From positions 1 to 64,000 of the forward strand of contig JAQEYU010000005.1 in NCBI GenBank assembly GCA_027692465.1: DNA of 64,000 nt, in the 5' to 3' direction. The first letter of the stretch is position 1. Each line of letters opens with the position of its first letter. Shown here piece by piece: positions 54,911 through 62,578 of the stretch. This DNA is from Enterococcaceae bacterium OF42-14pH9A. GTDB taxonomy: Bacteria; Bacillota; Bacilli; Lactobacillales; Enterococcaceae. Under the pieces are notes generated by a model. The model was given only the letters and a program-made list of their open reading frames with translations, ran no database searches and was not told the origin of the DNA. A program made the translations under genes and the position numbers.

Positions 54911-56131
54911 ATGAACTTTTTACCAGTGATTTTGGGTACCGACGTCAACGCATACGGCATTGCCCGTTCCGTCCACATGGCCTATGGTGTCAAGAGCCTT
55001 TGTGTGGGTCAGGGCAAGCTGTTGATGACCAATCATTCCAAAATCTTGAAGATCCAAGTGGTGGCAGGCTTGACCGATCCGGACAAGTTTGCCGATGCGC
55101 TGATCGAGGTTGCCAATGAACAACTGAAAAACTACGACAAGCTGATCTTGTTTGCTGCAAGTGACGGGTATGCTGAGCTGGCCATTAACAATCAGGAACG
55201 GCTGAAAGACTATTATGCACTGCCCTTTGTTCAGCAGGATCTCCTGCAGCAGCTGATCTTGAAGGAAAACTTTTATGATCTGGCCGAAGCGGTGGGGCTG
55301 GACCATCCGGCGACTGTCAAAGTCAACGGTACCGACTATCAAAACGTCAGTTGTCCTTTCGGCTTTCCAATGGCTGTCAAGCCCAGCAACAGTGTGAAAT
55401 ATGCTGAAGTGGATTTCGACGGCAAGAAGAAGGCGTATATCGTTAAAGATGAAGCCGAGTTGAAAGCAGTGCTGGCGGCAGTTTACAGTTCCGAATACCA
55501 GGAGACGATGCTGATCCAGGACTTTATTCCCGGGGCCGATTCCAATATGCGAGTCTTGAACGCCTACGTAGGAAAAGACGGCAAAGTCCAACTGATGTGT
55601 TTGGGACATCCTTATCTTGAAGATGTGACACCAATCCTGGTGGGCAATTATGTCGCAATCAAATCCATCGCCAATATGGAAATCTACCAAAAGTACCAGG
55701 ATTTTTTGGAAAAGATCGGCTACCACGGGTTTGCTAACTTCGATATGAAATACGATCCCCGCGATGGCAAGTTTAAAATCTTCGAGATCAATCTGCGTCC
55801 GGGCCGTTCCAGCTTTTATACAACACTGGCCGGCTGCAACCTGATGCAGGCTGCGATTGAAGACTTGGTCTTCGATCGGCAAGCGGTGCAAACCGTTTAT
55901 GGAGACAAGGAGTATCTGTGGCTGGGCGTACCGGAGGCTGTCGTTACGACTTACACCGAGGATCCGGTTTTGCGGGCTGAAGCGGAGAAATTGATCACAG
56001 AAGGCGATTACGGCTTCACGTTGATCTATGATGAAGACAAGTCGCTGCTTAGAAATCAAGCAGTCAAAAAATATTATGCCGGTTATCCGGAACGTTACCA
56101 GAAATGGTTTGAAAAAAAGGGAGATGCTTAA
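54911..56131 (+). CDS. ATP-grasp carboxylate-amine ligase, cell-wall linked
   Basis: 406 aa. ATP-grasp features: PMAVKPSNSV near 155 (ATP Lys), MLIQDFIPGADSNMRVLNAY near 200, FKIFEINLRPGRSS near 287 (metal-binding Glu and Asn). It resembles the D-aspartate ligase Aslfm group that adds D-Asp to the lysine of the peptidoglycan precursor, but no aspartate racemase is adjacent. It is three bases from a FemX/MurM-like gene, which supports a joint role in cross-bridge assembly. CAGGAG precedes the ATG. Precise amino acid is unknown. Confidence 0.75.
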   Translation: MNFLPVILGTDVNAYGIARSVHMAYGVKSLCVGQGKLLMTNHSKILKIQVVAGLTDPDKFADALIEVANEQLKNYDKLILFAASDGYAELAINNQERLKDYYALPFVQQDLLQQLILKENFYDLAEAVGLDHPATVKVNGTDYQNVSCPFGFPMAVKPSNSVKYAEVDFDGKKKAYIVKDEAELKAVLAAVYSSEYQETMLIQDFIPGADSNMRVLNAYVGKDGKVQLMCLGHPYLEDVTPILVGNYVAIKSIANMEIYQKYQDFLEKIGYHGFANFDMKYDPRDGKFKIFEINLRPGRSSFYTTLAGCNLMQAAIEDLVFDRQAVQTVYGDKEYLWLGVPEAVVTTYTEDPVLRAEAEKLITEGDYGFTLIYDEDKSLLRNQAVKKYYAGYPERYQKWFEKKGDA

Positions 56132-56134
56132 TCG

Positions 56135-57139
56135 ATGCCAATGGTGGATGTACATGACGAAGCCGCTATGACACGCTACACTGAATTCGTCAGAAACAGT
56201 CCCTATGCCCAGGCTTGTCAAGATCCTGCCTGGAGCCAAGTGAAAAACAATTGGCAGCCGTTTTATTTCTTTCTGGAAGAAGACGGAGCTATTTGCGCTG
56301 CCATGTCAGTTTTGACCATCACTGCAGCTAAAGGGAAGAAGCTGGCCTATGCCAATCGAGGCCCTATCTGTGATCCGCGGGATGTGCAGCTGGTGAAAAA
56401 GATGTTTGATGAGGCGGAGAGCTATCTGCAAGAAGTCCAAGACATCTTTTTGCTGCGCTGCGATCCGGAAGTGCTGTATGATCCGCAGTTGCAGGAGGCT
56501 TATGAAGCAGCCGGTTTTCTAGTACGTAATTCGGAAAAAGCGCCGCATGCCACCATCCAACCGCGGATGAACATGCGTCTAGATACGGCCGGCAAGTCAG
56601 AGGACGAGCTTTTGGCGAGCTTTCATTCCAAGACCCGCTACAACATCCGTCTGGCGGCCAGAAAAGGGGTAGAAGTCAGTTGGTCTCGCAGCGATGAAGC
56701 AGTGAAAGCTTTTTATGACACTCATGAAGTGATGAGTAAACGTCAGGGGATTACCCACCGACCGTTGGAATACTTTCAACGGGTGATGGCCGCTTTCGGA
56801 GAGAATGCCCGTATCTATCTGGCAACGTATGAAGGTGAAGTTCTGTCCGGTGCACTGTGCCTCAGCTACGGCACTTGTACCTGGTACATGTACGGCGGCT
56901 CGACCAACAGTCACCGTAATCTGATGCCCAACTATCTGATGCAGTGGGAAATGATTAAATGGGGCTTAGAACGCGGGACTCGCTGGTATGACTTTGGCGG
57001 CATCTTCGAAATCGATGAGACGGACGGCCTTTACAAGTTCAAACGCGGCTTTGTCGGCGAAGACAACGTTACTGCGTATATCGGTGAATTGGATCGGGTT
57101 TATGATGAAGCAGCTTATCAAGAGTATTTACACAAATAA
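56135..57139 (+). CDS. FemX/MurM-like peptidoglycan bridge aminoacyltransferase
   Basis: 334 aa. Two GNAT-like halves typical of the Fem family: SPYAQACQDPAWSQVKNNW near residue 18, FHSKTRYNIRLAARKGVEV near 168 and PNYLMQWEMIKWGLERGTRWYDFGGI near 267. It lacks the coiled-coil arm that binds tRNA in FemA/FemX (about 410 aa), as in several lactic acid bacteria enzymes. Fem enzymes transfer an amino acid from aminoacyl-tRNA to lipid II. Paired with the ATP-grasp ligase, which can activate the acid without tRNA; which of the two makes the bond is uncertain. Confidence 0.85.
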   Translation: MPMVDVHDEAAMTRYTEFVRNSPYAQACQDPAWSQVKNNWQPFYFFLEEDGAICAAMSVLTITAAKGKKLAYANRGPICDPRDVQLVKKMFDEAESYLQEVQDIFLLRCDPEVLYDPQLQEAYEAAGFLVRNSEKAPHATIQPRMNMRLDTAGKSEDELLASFHSKTRYNIRLAARKGVEVSWSRSDEAVKAFYDTHEVMSKRQGITHRPLEYFQRVMAAFGENARIYLATYEGEVLSGALCLSYGTCTWYMYGGSTNSHRNLMPNYLMQWEMIKWGLERGTRWYDFGGIFEIDETDGLYKFKRGFVGEDNVTAYIGELDRVYDEAAYQEYLHK

Positions 57140-57354
57140 TCGATTGTGAGGGAGTTTTTCGTAACAGTTGGAGGTCGGGCATGATCTGTCAGGAGAAACC
57201 ACGGTCTTCTATGTATGCCGAATGCCCCAATCATTTATTTGTAGTTTGTAGTGGGATGAAGTACAATTAACATAGGAAAAACTCATAACTGAATTCTTGA
57301 AAGATCGCGGTTTGACCGCATTTTTCACCAAAATAATCAAAAGAGGTGTAAAGC

Positions 57355-57621
57355 ATGGGCTATACAGATGAAACAGTACGTTTTGATTTTGACGACAGCC
57401 GCAAAAAAGAGATCAGCGAAACTTTGGCGATCGTCTACAAAGCCTTGGAAGAAAAAGGCTACAATCCCATCAATCAGATCGTCGGGTACCTGCTTTCCGG
57501 AGACCCGGCTTATATCCCTCGCTACCGTGATGCCCGCAACCTGATCCGCCGCCACGAAAGAGATGAGATCATGGAAGTATTGATCCGCTACTATCTTGGC
57601 AACCACGGGATCAGCCTGTAA
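57355..57621 (+). CDS. ireB: IreB family regulator (UPF0297)
   Basis: 88 aa. [20 protein letters not shown] then [20 protein letters not shown] is the UPF0297 signature. In Enterococcus faecalis IreB is phosphorylated by kinase IreK on Thr4 and Thr7, both present here, and controls cephalosporin resistance. It overlaps ruvX by one base and leads the conserved ireB-ruvX-yrzB operon. AGAGGTG precedes the ATG. Confidence 0.92.
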   Translation: MGYTDETVRFDFDDSRKKEISETLAIVYKALEEKGYNPINQIVGYLLSGDPAYIPRYRDARNLIRRHERDEIMEVLIRYYLGNHGISL

Positions 57622-58055
57622 TGCGGATCATGGGTCTGGACGTCGGCTCCCGTACCGTGGGAGTGGCGGTCAGTGATCTGATGGGCTGGACTGCCCAAGG
57701 GGTCGAAATCATACGGATCAATGAAGACGAGGGCGAGTTCGGCTTTGCCCGCTTGAGTGAGCTGGTAAAAGAATACGAGGTCGAAAAATTCGTTGTCGGC
57801 CTGCCCAAAAATATGAACAATACTATCGGACCACGGGCAGAAGCTTCAATGGCTTATGGCGAAAAAATTGCGGAACTGTTCGGTTTGCCGGTGGAATATC
57901 AGGACGAGCGCCTGACTACTGTCCAGGCCGAGCGCATGTTGGTAGAACAAGCCAACACTTCTCGGGCCAAACGTAAAAAAGTCATCGACAAAGTCGCCGC
58001 AGTCATGATCCTGCAGAATTATTTGGACCGAATCAGCGGCGGATTTTTATCATGA
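57621..58055 (+). CDS. ruvX: Holliday junction resolvase-like protein RuvX/YqgF
   Basis: 144 aa. RNase H-like fold: [16 protein letters not shown] near residue 4 (Asp), [11 protein letters not shown] near 60, [15 protein letters not shown] near 95 (Asp-Glu) and [17 protein letters not shown] near 122. It also takes part in processing of 16S rRNA precursors. TAATG junction with ireB means coupled translation. Confidence 0.93.
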   Translation: MRIMGLDVGSRTVGVAVSDLMGWTAQGVEIIRINEDEGEFGFARLSELVKEYEVEKFVVGLPKNMNNTIGPRAEASMAYGEKIAELFGLPVEYQDERLTTVQAERMLVEQANTSRAKRKKVIDKVAAVMILQNYLDRISGGFLS

Positions 58056-58261
58056 CCTTGTGAATCGAAGCGAAATTCAGAGCAAGCGTGTTTGCGAATT
58101 CACTCTTCATGGATTCAGCAGTTCCGGTTCACGTTTATTTCACAATCAACGAGTATAATCAAAGTGAATTTGAGATGTGCATTGCGGGTGTTTTCGACAG
58201 AGCCTCTGTTGGAGCAAGTCCGCAGAACGCGTGTCGAAACACTTAAAAAGGAGAATCTATC

Positions 58262-58582
58262 ATGGCAGAACACAATCATCACGACCATAATCACGATCAT
58301 GACCACGAAGGACATGAACATATCACTTTGGTGGACGACCAAGGCAATGAAACACTGTACGAAATTCTTTTGACTGTCGACGGTCAGGAAGAATTCGGTA
58401 AAAACTATGTCTTGTTGTATCCAGCCGGTGTTCCTGAAGAAGAAGATGTGGAATTGCAAGCCTACGCTTACTTGGAAAACGAAGAAGGTACAGAAGGCGA
58501 ACTGCAACAGATCGAAACCGAAGCTGAATGGGATATGATCGAAGAAGTCTTTAATACGTTCATGGCTGAAGAAGAAGAATAA
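58262..58582 (+). CDS. yrzB: DUF1292 protein YrzB with His-rich N-terminus
   Basis: 106 aa. The core [27 protein letters not shown] and the acidic C-terminus define the DUF1292/YrzB family of unknown function, constantly next to ruvX and ireB. The first 21 residues carry nine His and six Asp/Glu ([15 protein letters not shown]), which should bind metals. AAAAAGGAG precedes the ATG. An integrative element starts just after its terminator. Confidence 0.92.
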   Translation: MAEHNHHDHNHDHDHEGHEHITLVDDQGNETLYEILLTVDGQEEFGKNYVLLYPAGVPEEEDVELQAYAYLENEEGTEGELQQIETEAEWDMIEEVFNTFMAEEEE

Positions 58583-58594
58583 GCTTTAAATGCT

Positions 58595-58630
58595 AGCTGA
58601 ACCCTTGGTAGATAAGGGTTCAGCTTTTTT
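58595..58630 (+). terminator. Terminator of the ireB operon
   Basis: AGCTGAACCCTT pairs with AAGGGTTCAGCT, followed by TTTTTT. Confidence 0.92.
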
Positions 58631-58666
58631 GTGTTTTGGTTTGAATACGAGATTGAATACGTTCCG

Positions 58667-59812
58667 CTAGAAATTTAGGTGCTCTGCAAGCTTTTCAACG
58701 GTTTTTTCTTTGGTTTCTTTAGTTAGATGAGCATAAGTATCCATTGTTAATTTGATTGATGAGTGTCTAAGGCGTTCTTGAACTTCCTTCATGGAGACTC
58801 CTGACTCTAACAGCATACTAGCATGAGTGTGTCTCGTTACATGGTTACCTAGAAATGGAATACCAGAATTCTTACAGATTGTGATCATACGAGAATAAAT
58901 AGCGTGTTTAGTAATGATTTCCTTGTAGATTCCACAAAAAATCATTGCTGGATCAGTAATACCAAGGGTTAACATATATCTTTTTTGATCGATTTGCCAT
59001 TTCTTTAGCCAATTAATGGTTTTATTGTCTAAAGATAGAGAACCATAGCTATTTCTCGTTTTTGGACTTGAAATTTTGTACCCATATTTTGTTTGGCTTA
59101 AAGTTTTGTTTATAGTGACGGTGTTTGAATCAAAGTCAATATCTGACCAGTTCAAAGCTAAAGCCTCACTAATTCGACAACCACTAAAAAACAGAAAGCG
59201 AAGCAGCGTTTTATCGTAATCTGCTCTATAGGTACTTCTTTTTGATTCCAAGTATTGGAAGAGAATTTCTAGCTGATTCCGTGAATAAATTTTGACAGTA
59301 TCTTTCTTTTTTTCAACATTTCTATTGGGCATGATTACAAGTTCACAGGGGTTTTTAGTAATTAGCCCCAAAGTCATTGCGTATTTGAAAATACGGCTTA
59401 CAGTAGAATGTAGGACTTTATATTGATCCGTCATTTTCGCCCATTGATTCAATATTTTCTGAACGTGTTTTACAGTGATTTCTTTGATCCTGAATTTACC
59501 ATATTTTGGAAGAATCCATTTATTGAACTTGATCTCAATTTTTAATTGAGTAACTTCCTTTACAGTGGTTTTATAGCTTTCATACCAAAGTTCATAGATT
59601 TCTTGAAAAGTCTCGTTCGTATCTTGTTTAAGTCCGTTCTCTTCAAAGTCTACAAGTAGTCTATTAAGTTCGATTTGAGCTTCTTTTTTTGTTTTAAAAT
59701 TTCTACGTGTAGTACGGACTTCTTTACCAGTTAATGGATTGATTCCAAGGTAAGTTTGAAACAACCATGCTTTGGTTCCGTCTTTCTTTTCATATTGTTT
59801 AATTGTTGCCAT
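58667..59812 (-). CDS. int: Tyrosine recombinase (integrase)
   Basis: 381 aa. An N-terminal AP2-like arm-binding domain (about 1-60) and SAM-like core (65-160) precede the catalytic domain. Catalytic residues are visible: Arg in FSGCRISEAL, HVTRH (His-x-x-Arg), LRHSS (His) and Tyr in TMDTYAHL. It would integrate and excise the element by site-specific recombination. AGGAG lies before the ATG at 59812, and can be masked by a hairpin (59823-59853). Last gene at the left edge of the element. Confidence 0.93.
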   Translation of the reverse strand: MATIKQYEKKDGTKAWLFQTYLGINPLTGKEVRTTRRNFKTKKEAQIELNRLLVDFEENGLKQDTNETFQEIYELWYESYKTTVKEVTQLKIEIKFNKWILPKYGKFRIKEITVKHVQKILNQWAKMTDQYKVLHSTVSRIFKYAMTLGLITKNPCELVIMPNRNVEKKKDTVKIYSRNQLEILFQYLESKRSTYRADYDKTLLRFLFFSGCRISEALALNWSDIDFDSNTVTINKTLSQTKYGYKISSPKTRNSYGSLSLDNKTINWLKKWQIDQKRYMLTLGITDPAMIFCGIYKEIITKHAIYSRMITICKNSGIPFLGNHVTRHTHASMLLESGVSMKEVQERLRHSSIKLTMDTYAHLTKETKEKTVEKLAEHLNF

Positions 59813-59822
59813 TATTTTTTCT

Positions 59823-59853
59823 CCTATCTGTTGCGTGGCGTGCTTTTGATAGG
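59823..59853 (-). promoter_or_regulatory. Hairpin covering the integrase Shine-Dalgarno
   Basis: On the minus strand CCTATC pairs with GATAGG, whose last bases are part of the AGGAG of int. The 19-base loop contains the direct repeat. The stem would hide the ribosome site in the int message. Confidence 0.55.
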
Positions 59854-59859
59854 AAAAAT
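59830..59859 (+). repeat. 30-bp direct repeat, copy 1
   Basis: Starts GTTGCGTGGCGTGC and ends GATAGGAAAAAT; copy 2 at 61187-61216 differs at one base (T/C). Copy 1 sits between int and the repressor gene. The pair brackets the repressor, regulator and excisionase-like genes. Confidence 0.85.
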
Positions 59860-59862
59860 AAG

Positions 59863-60519
59863 CTAATCTTTCTTGTTTATGTCTCTATACAAGATAAAGT
59901 CATCCTGATTTTTTTGATATAAATCATATAGCATAATTGCTGTTGAGTGAATTTGGGAATCAATGGACCGGTTACCTTTTTTATAAAGAGGGTCCATTTG
60001 ATGAATCACTGCTAGGCACATTATTTCAAAATCATTTATTTTTAAGTTAGCAAATCTGTCTTGTATTCTTTCAGGAGTTAGATCAAATGTTACTTGTTCA
60101 AATTGGTTGTTTTTCTTTGAATGTACCAGCATAGAATAGATTTCTTCGGCAGCTGCTAATATCTTTGTATCTTCTTCATATGTGACCTTTTCGATCATGA
60201 GTTCATCTAGCAAAGCTTCCCGATAATTATTTAGAGTTGTTTCCCCATACTCGTTTAATATCTTTGTTTCAATTTCGCTCGTAAGTTGAGAGACATAACT
60301 TGCGAAATCTCCATATTTTATCCACTCAACTGTCGTACTACCTAAAAGAGCAATTTTTTCCAATCTCTGTTTATTTGGAAGATTTCTCCCTTTTTCCCAA
60401 TCATTAACCGAACTGGTGCTTTTTGAGTCTAGAATTCTAGCAAATTCATTCATTGAATAATGATGTTTCATTCGTATCTCTTTAATTCTTTTTCCAGATT
60501 CAAATAAGTTAACTTTCAT
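59863..60519 (-). CDS. XRE-type repressor of the element
   Basis: 218 aa. HTH near residues 15-62 (IRMKHHYSMNEFARILD, SSVNDWEKGRNLPNKQRLEK); the remaining 150 residues form a helical C-terminal region I do not recognise. Divergent from the small HTH gene at 60661, and the spacer holds two TTGCG-type sites, the usual lysogeny-like switch. It most likely represses transfer or excision genes. Two reading frames agree on the ATG with GGAGGGG upstream. Confidence 0.82.
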   Translation of the reverse strand: MKVNLFESGKRIKEIRMKHHYSMNEFARILDSKSTSSVNDWEKGRNLPNKQRLEKIALLGSTTVEWIKYGDFASYVSQLTSEIETKILNEYGETTLNNYREALLDELMIEKVTYEEDTKILAAAEEIYSMLVHSKKNNQFEQVTFDLTPERIQDRFANLKINDFEIMCLAVIHQMDPLYKKGNRSIDSQIHSTAIMLYDLYQKNQDDFILYRDINKKD

Positions 60520-60552
60520 ATCACCCCTCCTTGATAATACTATAGCATGAAA

Positions 60553-60574
60553 GTGCGGAAAAAAATACGTAAAT
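60553..60574. promoter_or_regulatory. Operator-like site 1 (degenerate)
   Basis: GTGCG-N10-CGTAA, a weaker version of sites 2 and 3, in the spacer between the divergent regulators. Confidence 0.6.
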
Positions 60575-60618
60575 GGTTGTTTTATAATTTTTTTGTGCTA
60601 TAATCTGGTTATATTGAT

Positions 60619-60640
60619 TTGCGGAAAAATATACGCAAAT
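60619..60640. promoter_or_regulatory. Operator-like site 2
   Basis: TTGCG-N10-CGCAA, an inverted repeat followed by AT. It lies 20 bases before the start of the small HTH gene and is identical to site 3 over 22 bases. Confidence 0.7.
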
Positions 60641-60660
60641 ATAAAAAGGGGGTTAGATTG

Positions 60661-60897
60661 ATGAATGCAAAAAGGTATAGACTTTTCGCAGGGTACACTC
60701 AAGAAGAGATGTCGCAAGCATTATCAATTTCTTTAAGTGCTTATAAAGAAAAGGAAAATGGGCGAACAGAGTTCAAACAGTCTGAAATGATGAAGTTTTT
60801 TGTAGTGGTGAAACAGGCTATTCCAGATCTGAAAATTGAATCTATTTTTTTTAATGGCGATTGCGGAAAAATATACGCAAATGGTGAGGAGGGGTAG
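60661..60897 (+). CDS. Small XRE-type HTH protein
   Basis: 78 aa. A complete HTH (RLFAGYTQEEMSQALSISLSAYKEKENGRTEF) followed by a short tail. Its last residues CGKIYANGEEG are encoded by site 3, so the operator lies inside the gene. AAAGGGGG before the ATG at 60661 fits; a frame from 60619 would translate site 2. Possibly the Cro-like or activator partner of the repressor. Confidence 0.8.
   Translation: MNAKRYRLFAGYTQEEMSQALSISLSAYKEKENGRTEFKQSEMMKFFVVVKQAIPDLKIESIFFNGDCGKIYANGEEG
60861..60882. promoter_or_regulatory. Operator-like site 3, inside the HTH gene
   Basis: Same 22 bases as site 2 (TTGCG-N10-CGCAA then AT), 18 bases before the start of the next gene. It could control that gene separately. 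Confidence 0.7.
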
Positions 60898-60899
60898 AA

Positions 60900-61184
60900 A
60901 TGACACAAAAAAGTTTTCAAGTTCTGCTGCCACCGGAATTAGATAGAGAATTAAGAAATTACTTCTATTTTGTTGCAAGAGAAGCTGTTGATCAAGTTCG
61001 TGTTGAGACATCTTTAAGCAAAGAAGTTTTCCGACTCGGAGAAGCGTGTGAATATTTGAGTTGTAGTAGAAGTACACTGAAAAAATTCATTAATCAGCGT
61101 GGTTTAAAAGTGAGTATCATCGGAGACTGTCAATTTATCAGAAAAGAAGAGTTAGCAAGATTTATCAAAGAATTTGAAGTATAA
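60900..61184 (+). CDS. Excisionase-like HTH protein
   Basis: 94 aa. The first half (LPPELDRELRNYFYFVAREA) is helical; the second half, VFRLGEACEYLSCSRSTLKKFINQRGLKVSIIGDCQFIRKEEL, is a winged HTH of the excisionase/MerR-like helix_17 type. A role as the recombination directionality factor for Int is plausible; a transcriptional activator is the alternative. GGTGAGGAGGGG precedes the ATG. Confidence 0.78.
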   Translation: MTQKSFQVLLPPELDRELRNYFYFVAREAVDQVRVETSLSKEVFRLGEACEYLSCSRSTLKKFINQRGLKVSIIGDCQFIRKEELARFIKEFEV

Positions 61185-61186
61185 AA

Positions 61187-61216
61187 GTTGCGTGGCGTGC
61201 TTTCGATAGGAAAAAT
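61187..61216 (+). repeat. 30-bp direct repeat, copy 2
   Basis: Follows directly after the excisionase-like gene, 1357 bp from copy 1 in the same orientation, one base different. The left CCTATC arm of copy 1 is absent, so it does not form the hairpin. Confidence 0.85.
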
Positions 61217-61227
61217 GAAGTGAGTAA

Positions 61228-61395
61228 ATGGTTGAAGATGAAGAAGTGAAGGTGATTATGAAAGAGATTGAGTATTATTTATCATTCGATTTGTTGCAGC
61301 AAGAATATGCCACAAAGGGAATTAGAAATGCGTTGAGAAAAATAAAAAAAGAGTGCCCCGCCAAGTTTGACAACCAGGGGGACACTCAAGAATAA
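61228..61395 (+). CDS. Small helical protein, unknown
   Basis: 55 aa (MVEDEEVKVIMKEIEYYLSF, then LQQEYATKGIRNALRKIKKE and a hydrophilic end CPAKFDNQGDTQE). It is predicted helical and charged. Weak GAAGTGAG precedes the ATG. Its 3' end contains an inverted repeat, GAGTGCCCC (61351) with GGGGGACACTC (61377), that could act as an attenuator hairpin. Similar small frames stand before the replication gene of other Gram-positive elements. Confidence 0.5.
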   Translation: MVEDEEVKVIMKEIEYYLSFDLLQQEYATKGIRNALRKIKKECPAKFDNQGDTQE

Positions 61396-61416
61396 AGTTC
61401 TGAGAAAACTTTATTT
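61391..61416 (+). promoter_or_regulatory. AT-rich hairpin before the replication-type gene
   Basis: AATAAAGTT and AACTTTATT pair around TCTGAGAA-like loop bases, followed by T residues. Together with the GC-rich inverted repeat before it, a possible attenuator or terminator. Confidence 0.45.
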
Positions 61417-61455
61417 GACTACATTTTAACATTTAAAAAGGAGCAATGTATTTTT

Positions 61456-62367
61456 ATGGCAGAAAAACGAATGCTATCCAAAAGTTTTTTAAATAATGCG
61501 AGCTTTATGAAGATGTCAGATTCAGCAAAATTATTATATGTATATCTGAATGTCAATGCAGACGATGATGGGATTGTCGAAGCATATCCATATGTACGGA
61601 TGCTTGGAACCCCTGATGATGACGTGAAAATTCTTTTAGCTAAAGAATTTCTCTATATGCTGAATGAAGATTTATTAGTATTTCTTCCCCATTGGCTGCA
61701 AAATCAAACGTTAAGAACTACAAGATATACACCCTCTATATATCGATTTAAATTATTAAATAGTAATCCAGACTTTTTTACAAGATTAAAACAAATTAGT
61801 ATTGAAAAAATTTTAAAAGCAGGTCAAACGGAAATGCTTCGAAATGATTTGATTGAAAAATGGTATCCCGTTGGTCTACCAAAAGACGACCATGGGCATG
61901 CCCAGGTTAGATTAGGTCAGGTTAGTTCAGATCAGAGTAGGTCAGGTAAGGTTAGTTTAGGTGAGATTAGGGAAGATCAATCTATCAATCTATCGGATGA
62001 CATGGAAGTCGAAATTATGAGACAAAAAATAAAGAATCAAATTGGATATAATGCGCTAAAATCCAATCCTTGTTACAAAAGAATTGTTGAAGATATTGTT
62101 AATATAATTCAATCAATATACTCTGAAAAGAGCAAAACATACAGGATAAATAGAGAAGAAAAATCTGCAAATGAAGTGATAGAAAAAGTAGAACAACTCA
62201 ATCAATTTGATATTGAATCTGCTATTGATTCATTTAACGCAATTGATCATGAGATACACAATCTCAATCTTTATTGGATTACAACTTTATATAACTGCAA
62301 AAATACTGTAAGTTCTAGGGCATATAATAACTTTGTTACTCAAACAAGAGAGGTGTTATATGATTGA
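61456..62367 (+). CDS. Replication-initiation/replisome organizer-like protein
   Basis: 303 aa. The N-terminal 100 residues (MAEKRMLSKSFLNNASFMKM, LLYVYLNVNADDDGIVEAYP) form the winged-helix domain of phage/ICE replisome organizers (DnaD-like). A polar linker RLGQVSSDQSRSGKVSLGEI follows, encoded by a 10-bp-period repeat. The C-terminal part (about 190-303) looks like the DUF6017-type segment of such proteins. It would open the element's own replication origin after excision. AAAAAGGAG precedes the ATG. Confidence 0.7.
   Translation: MAEKRMLSKSFLNNASFMKMSDSAKLLYVYLNVNADDDGIVEAYPYVRMLGTPDDDVKILLAKEFLYMLNEDLLVFLPHWLQNQTLRTTRYTPSIYRFKLLNSNPDFFTRLKQISIEKILKAGQTEMLRNDLIEKWYPVGLPKDDHGHAQVRLGQVSSDQSRSGKVSLGEIREDQSINLSDDMEVEIMRQKIKNQIGYNALKSNPCYKRIVEDIVNIIQSIYSEKSKTYRINREEKSANEVIEKVEQLNQFDIESAIDSFNAIDHEIHNLNLYWITTLYNCKNTVSSRAYNNFVTQTREVLYD
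61903..61971 (+). repeat. Iteron-like 10-bp repeats inside the replication-type gene
   Basis: About six degenerate units of GGTYAGNTTA (for example GGTTAGATTA, GGTCAGGTTA, GGTTAGTTTA, GGTGAGATTA) in 69 bp. In phages such repeats inside the replisome organizer gene are the replication origin bound by the protein itself. Confidence 0.65.
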
Positions 62368-62578
62368 AAATCGTCTAATAGACCAAATCTGCTGTCTCGA
62401 TCAAAATGTAGATACTCTCGAATTAATCGAGAGTATCTGCTTTAACACCGTGGTTCTCGATTTAAGGGCAGTGAATGATAGCTGTGTAACTCATGTCATA
62501 ATTAATCAAAAAATGGCTCAGAAGCTCTCTGAGAGTCTCAGAAAATGGGCAGAAGGAGGTAGCAATGAAAATAGTTAA
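62360..62578 (+). CDS. Small protein, unknown
   Basis: 72 aa (MIENRLIDQICCLDQNVDTL, then LELIESICFNTVVLDLRAVN). It overlaps the replication gene by 8 bp and the transfer gene by 14 bp, so it is part of one transcript. GAGGTG precedes the ATG. No family recognised. Confidence 0.65.
   Translation: MIENRLIDQICCLDQNVDTLELIESICFNTVVLDLRAVNDSCVTHVIINQKMAQKLSESLRKWAEGGSNENS

Noticed and set aside
54920..56239. 439-codon open frame on the minus strand
   Set aside because: It mirrors the ATP-grasp gene, has no ribosome site or family features, and the plus-strand protein is clearly real.
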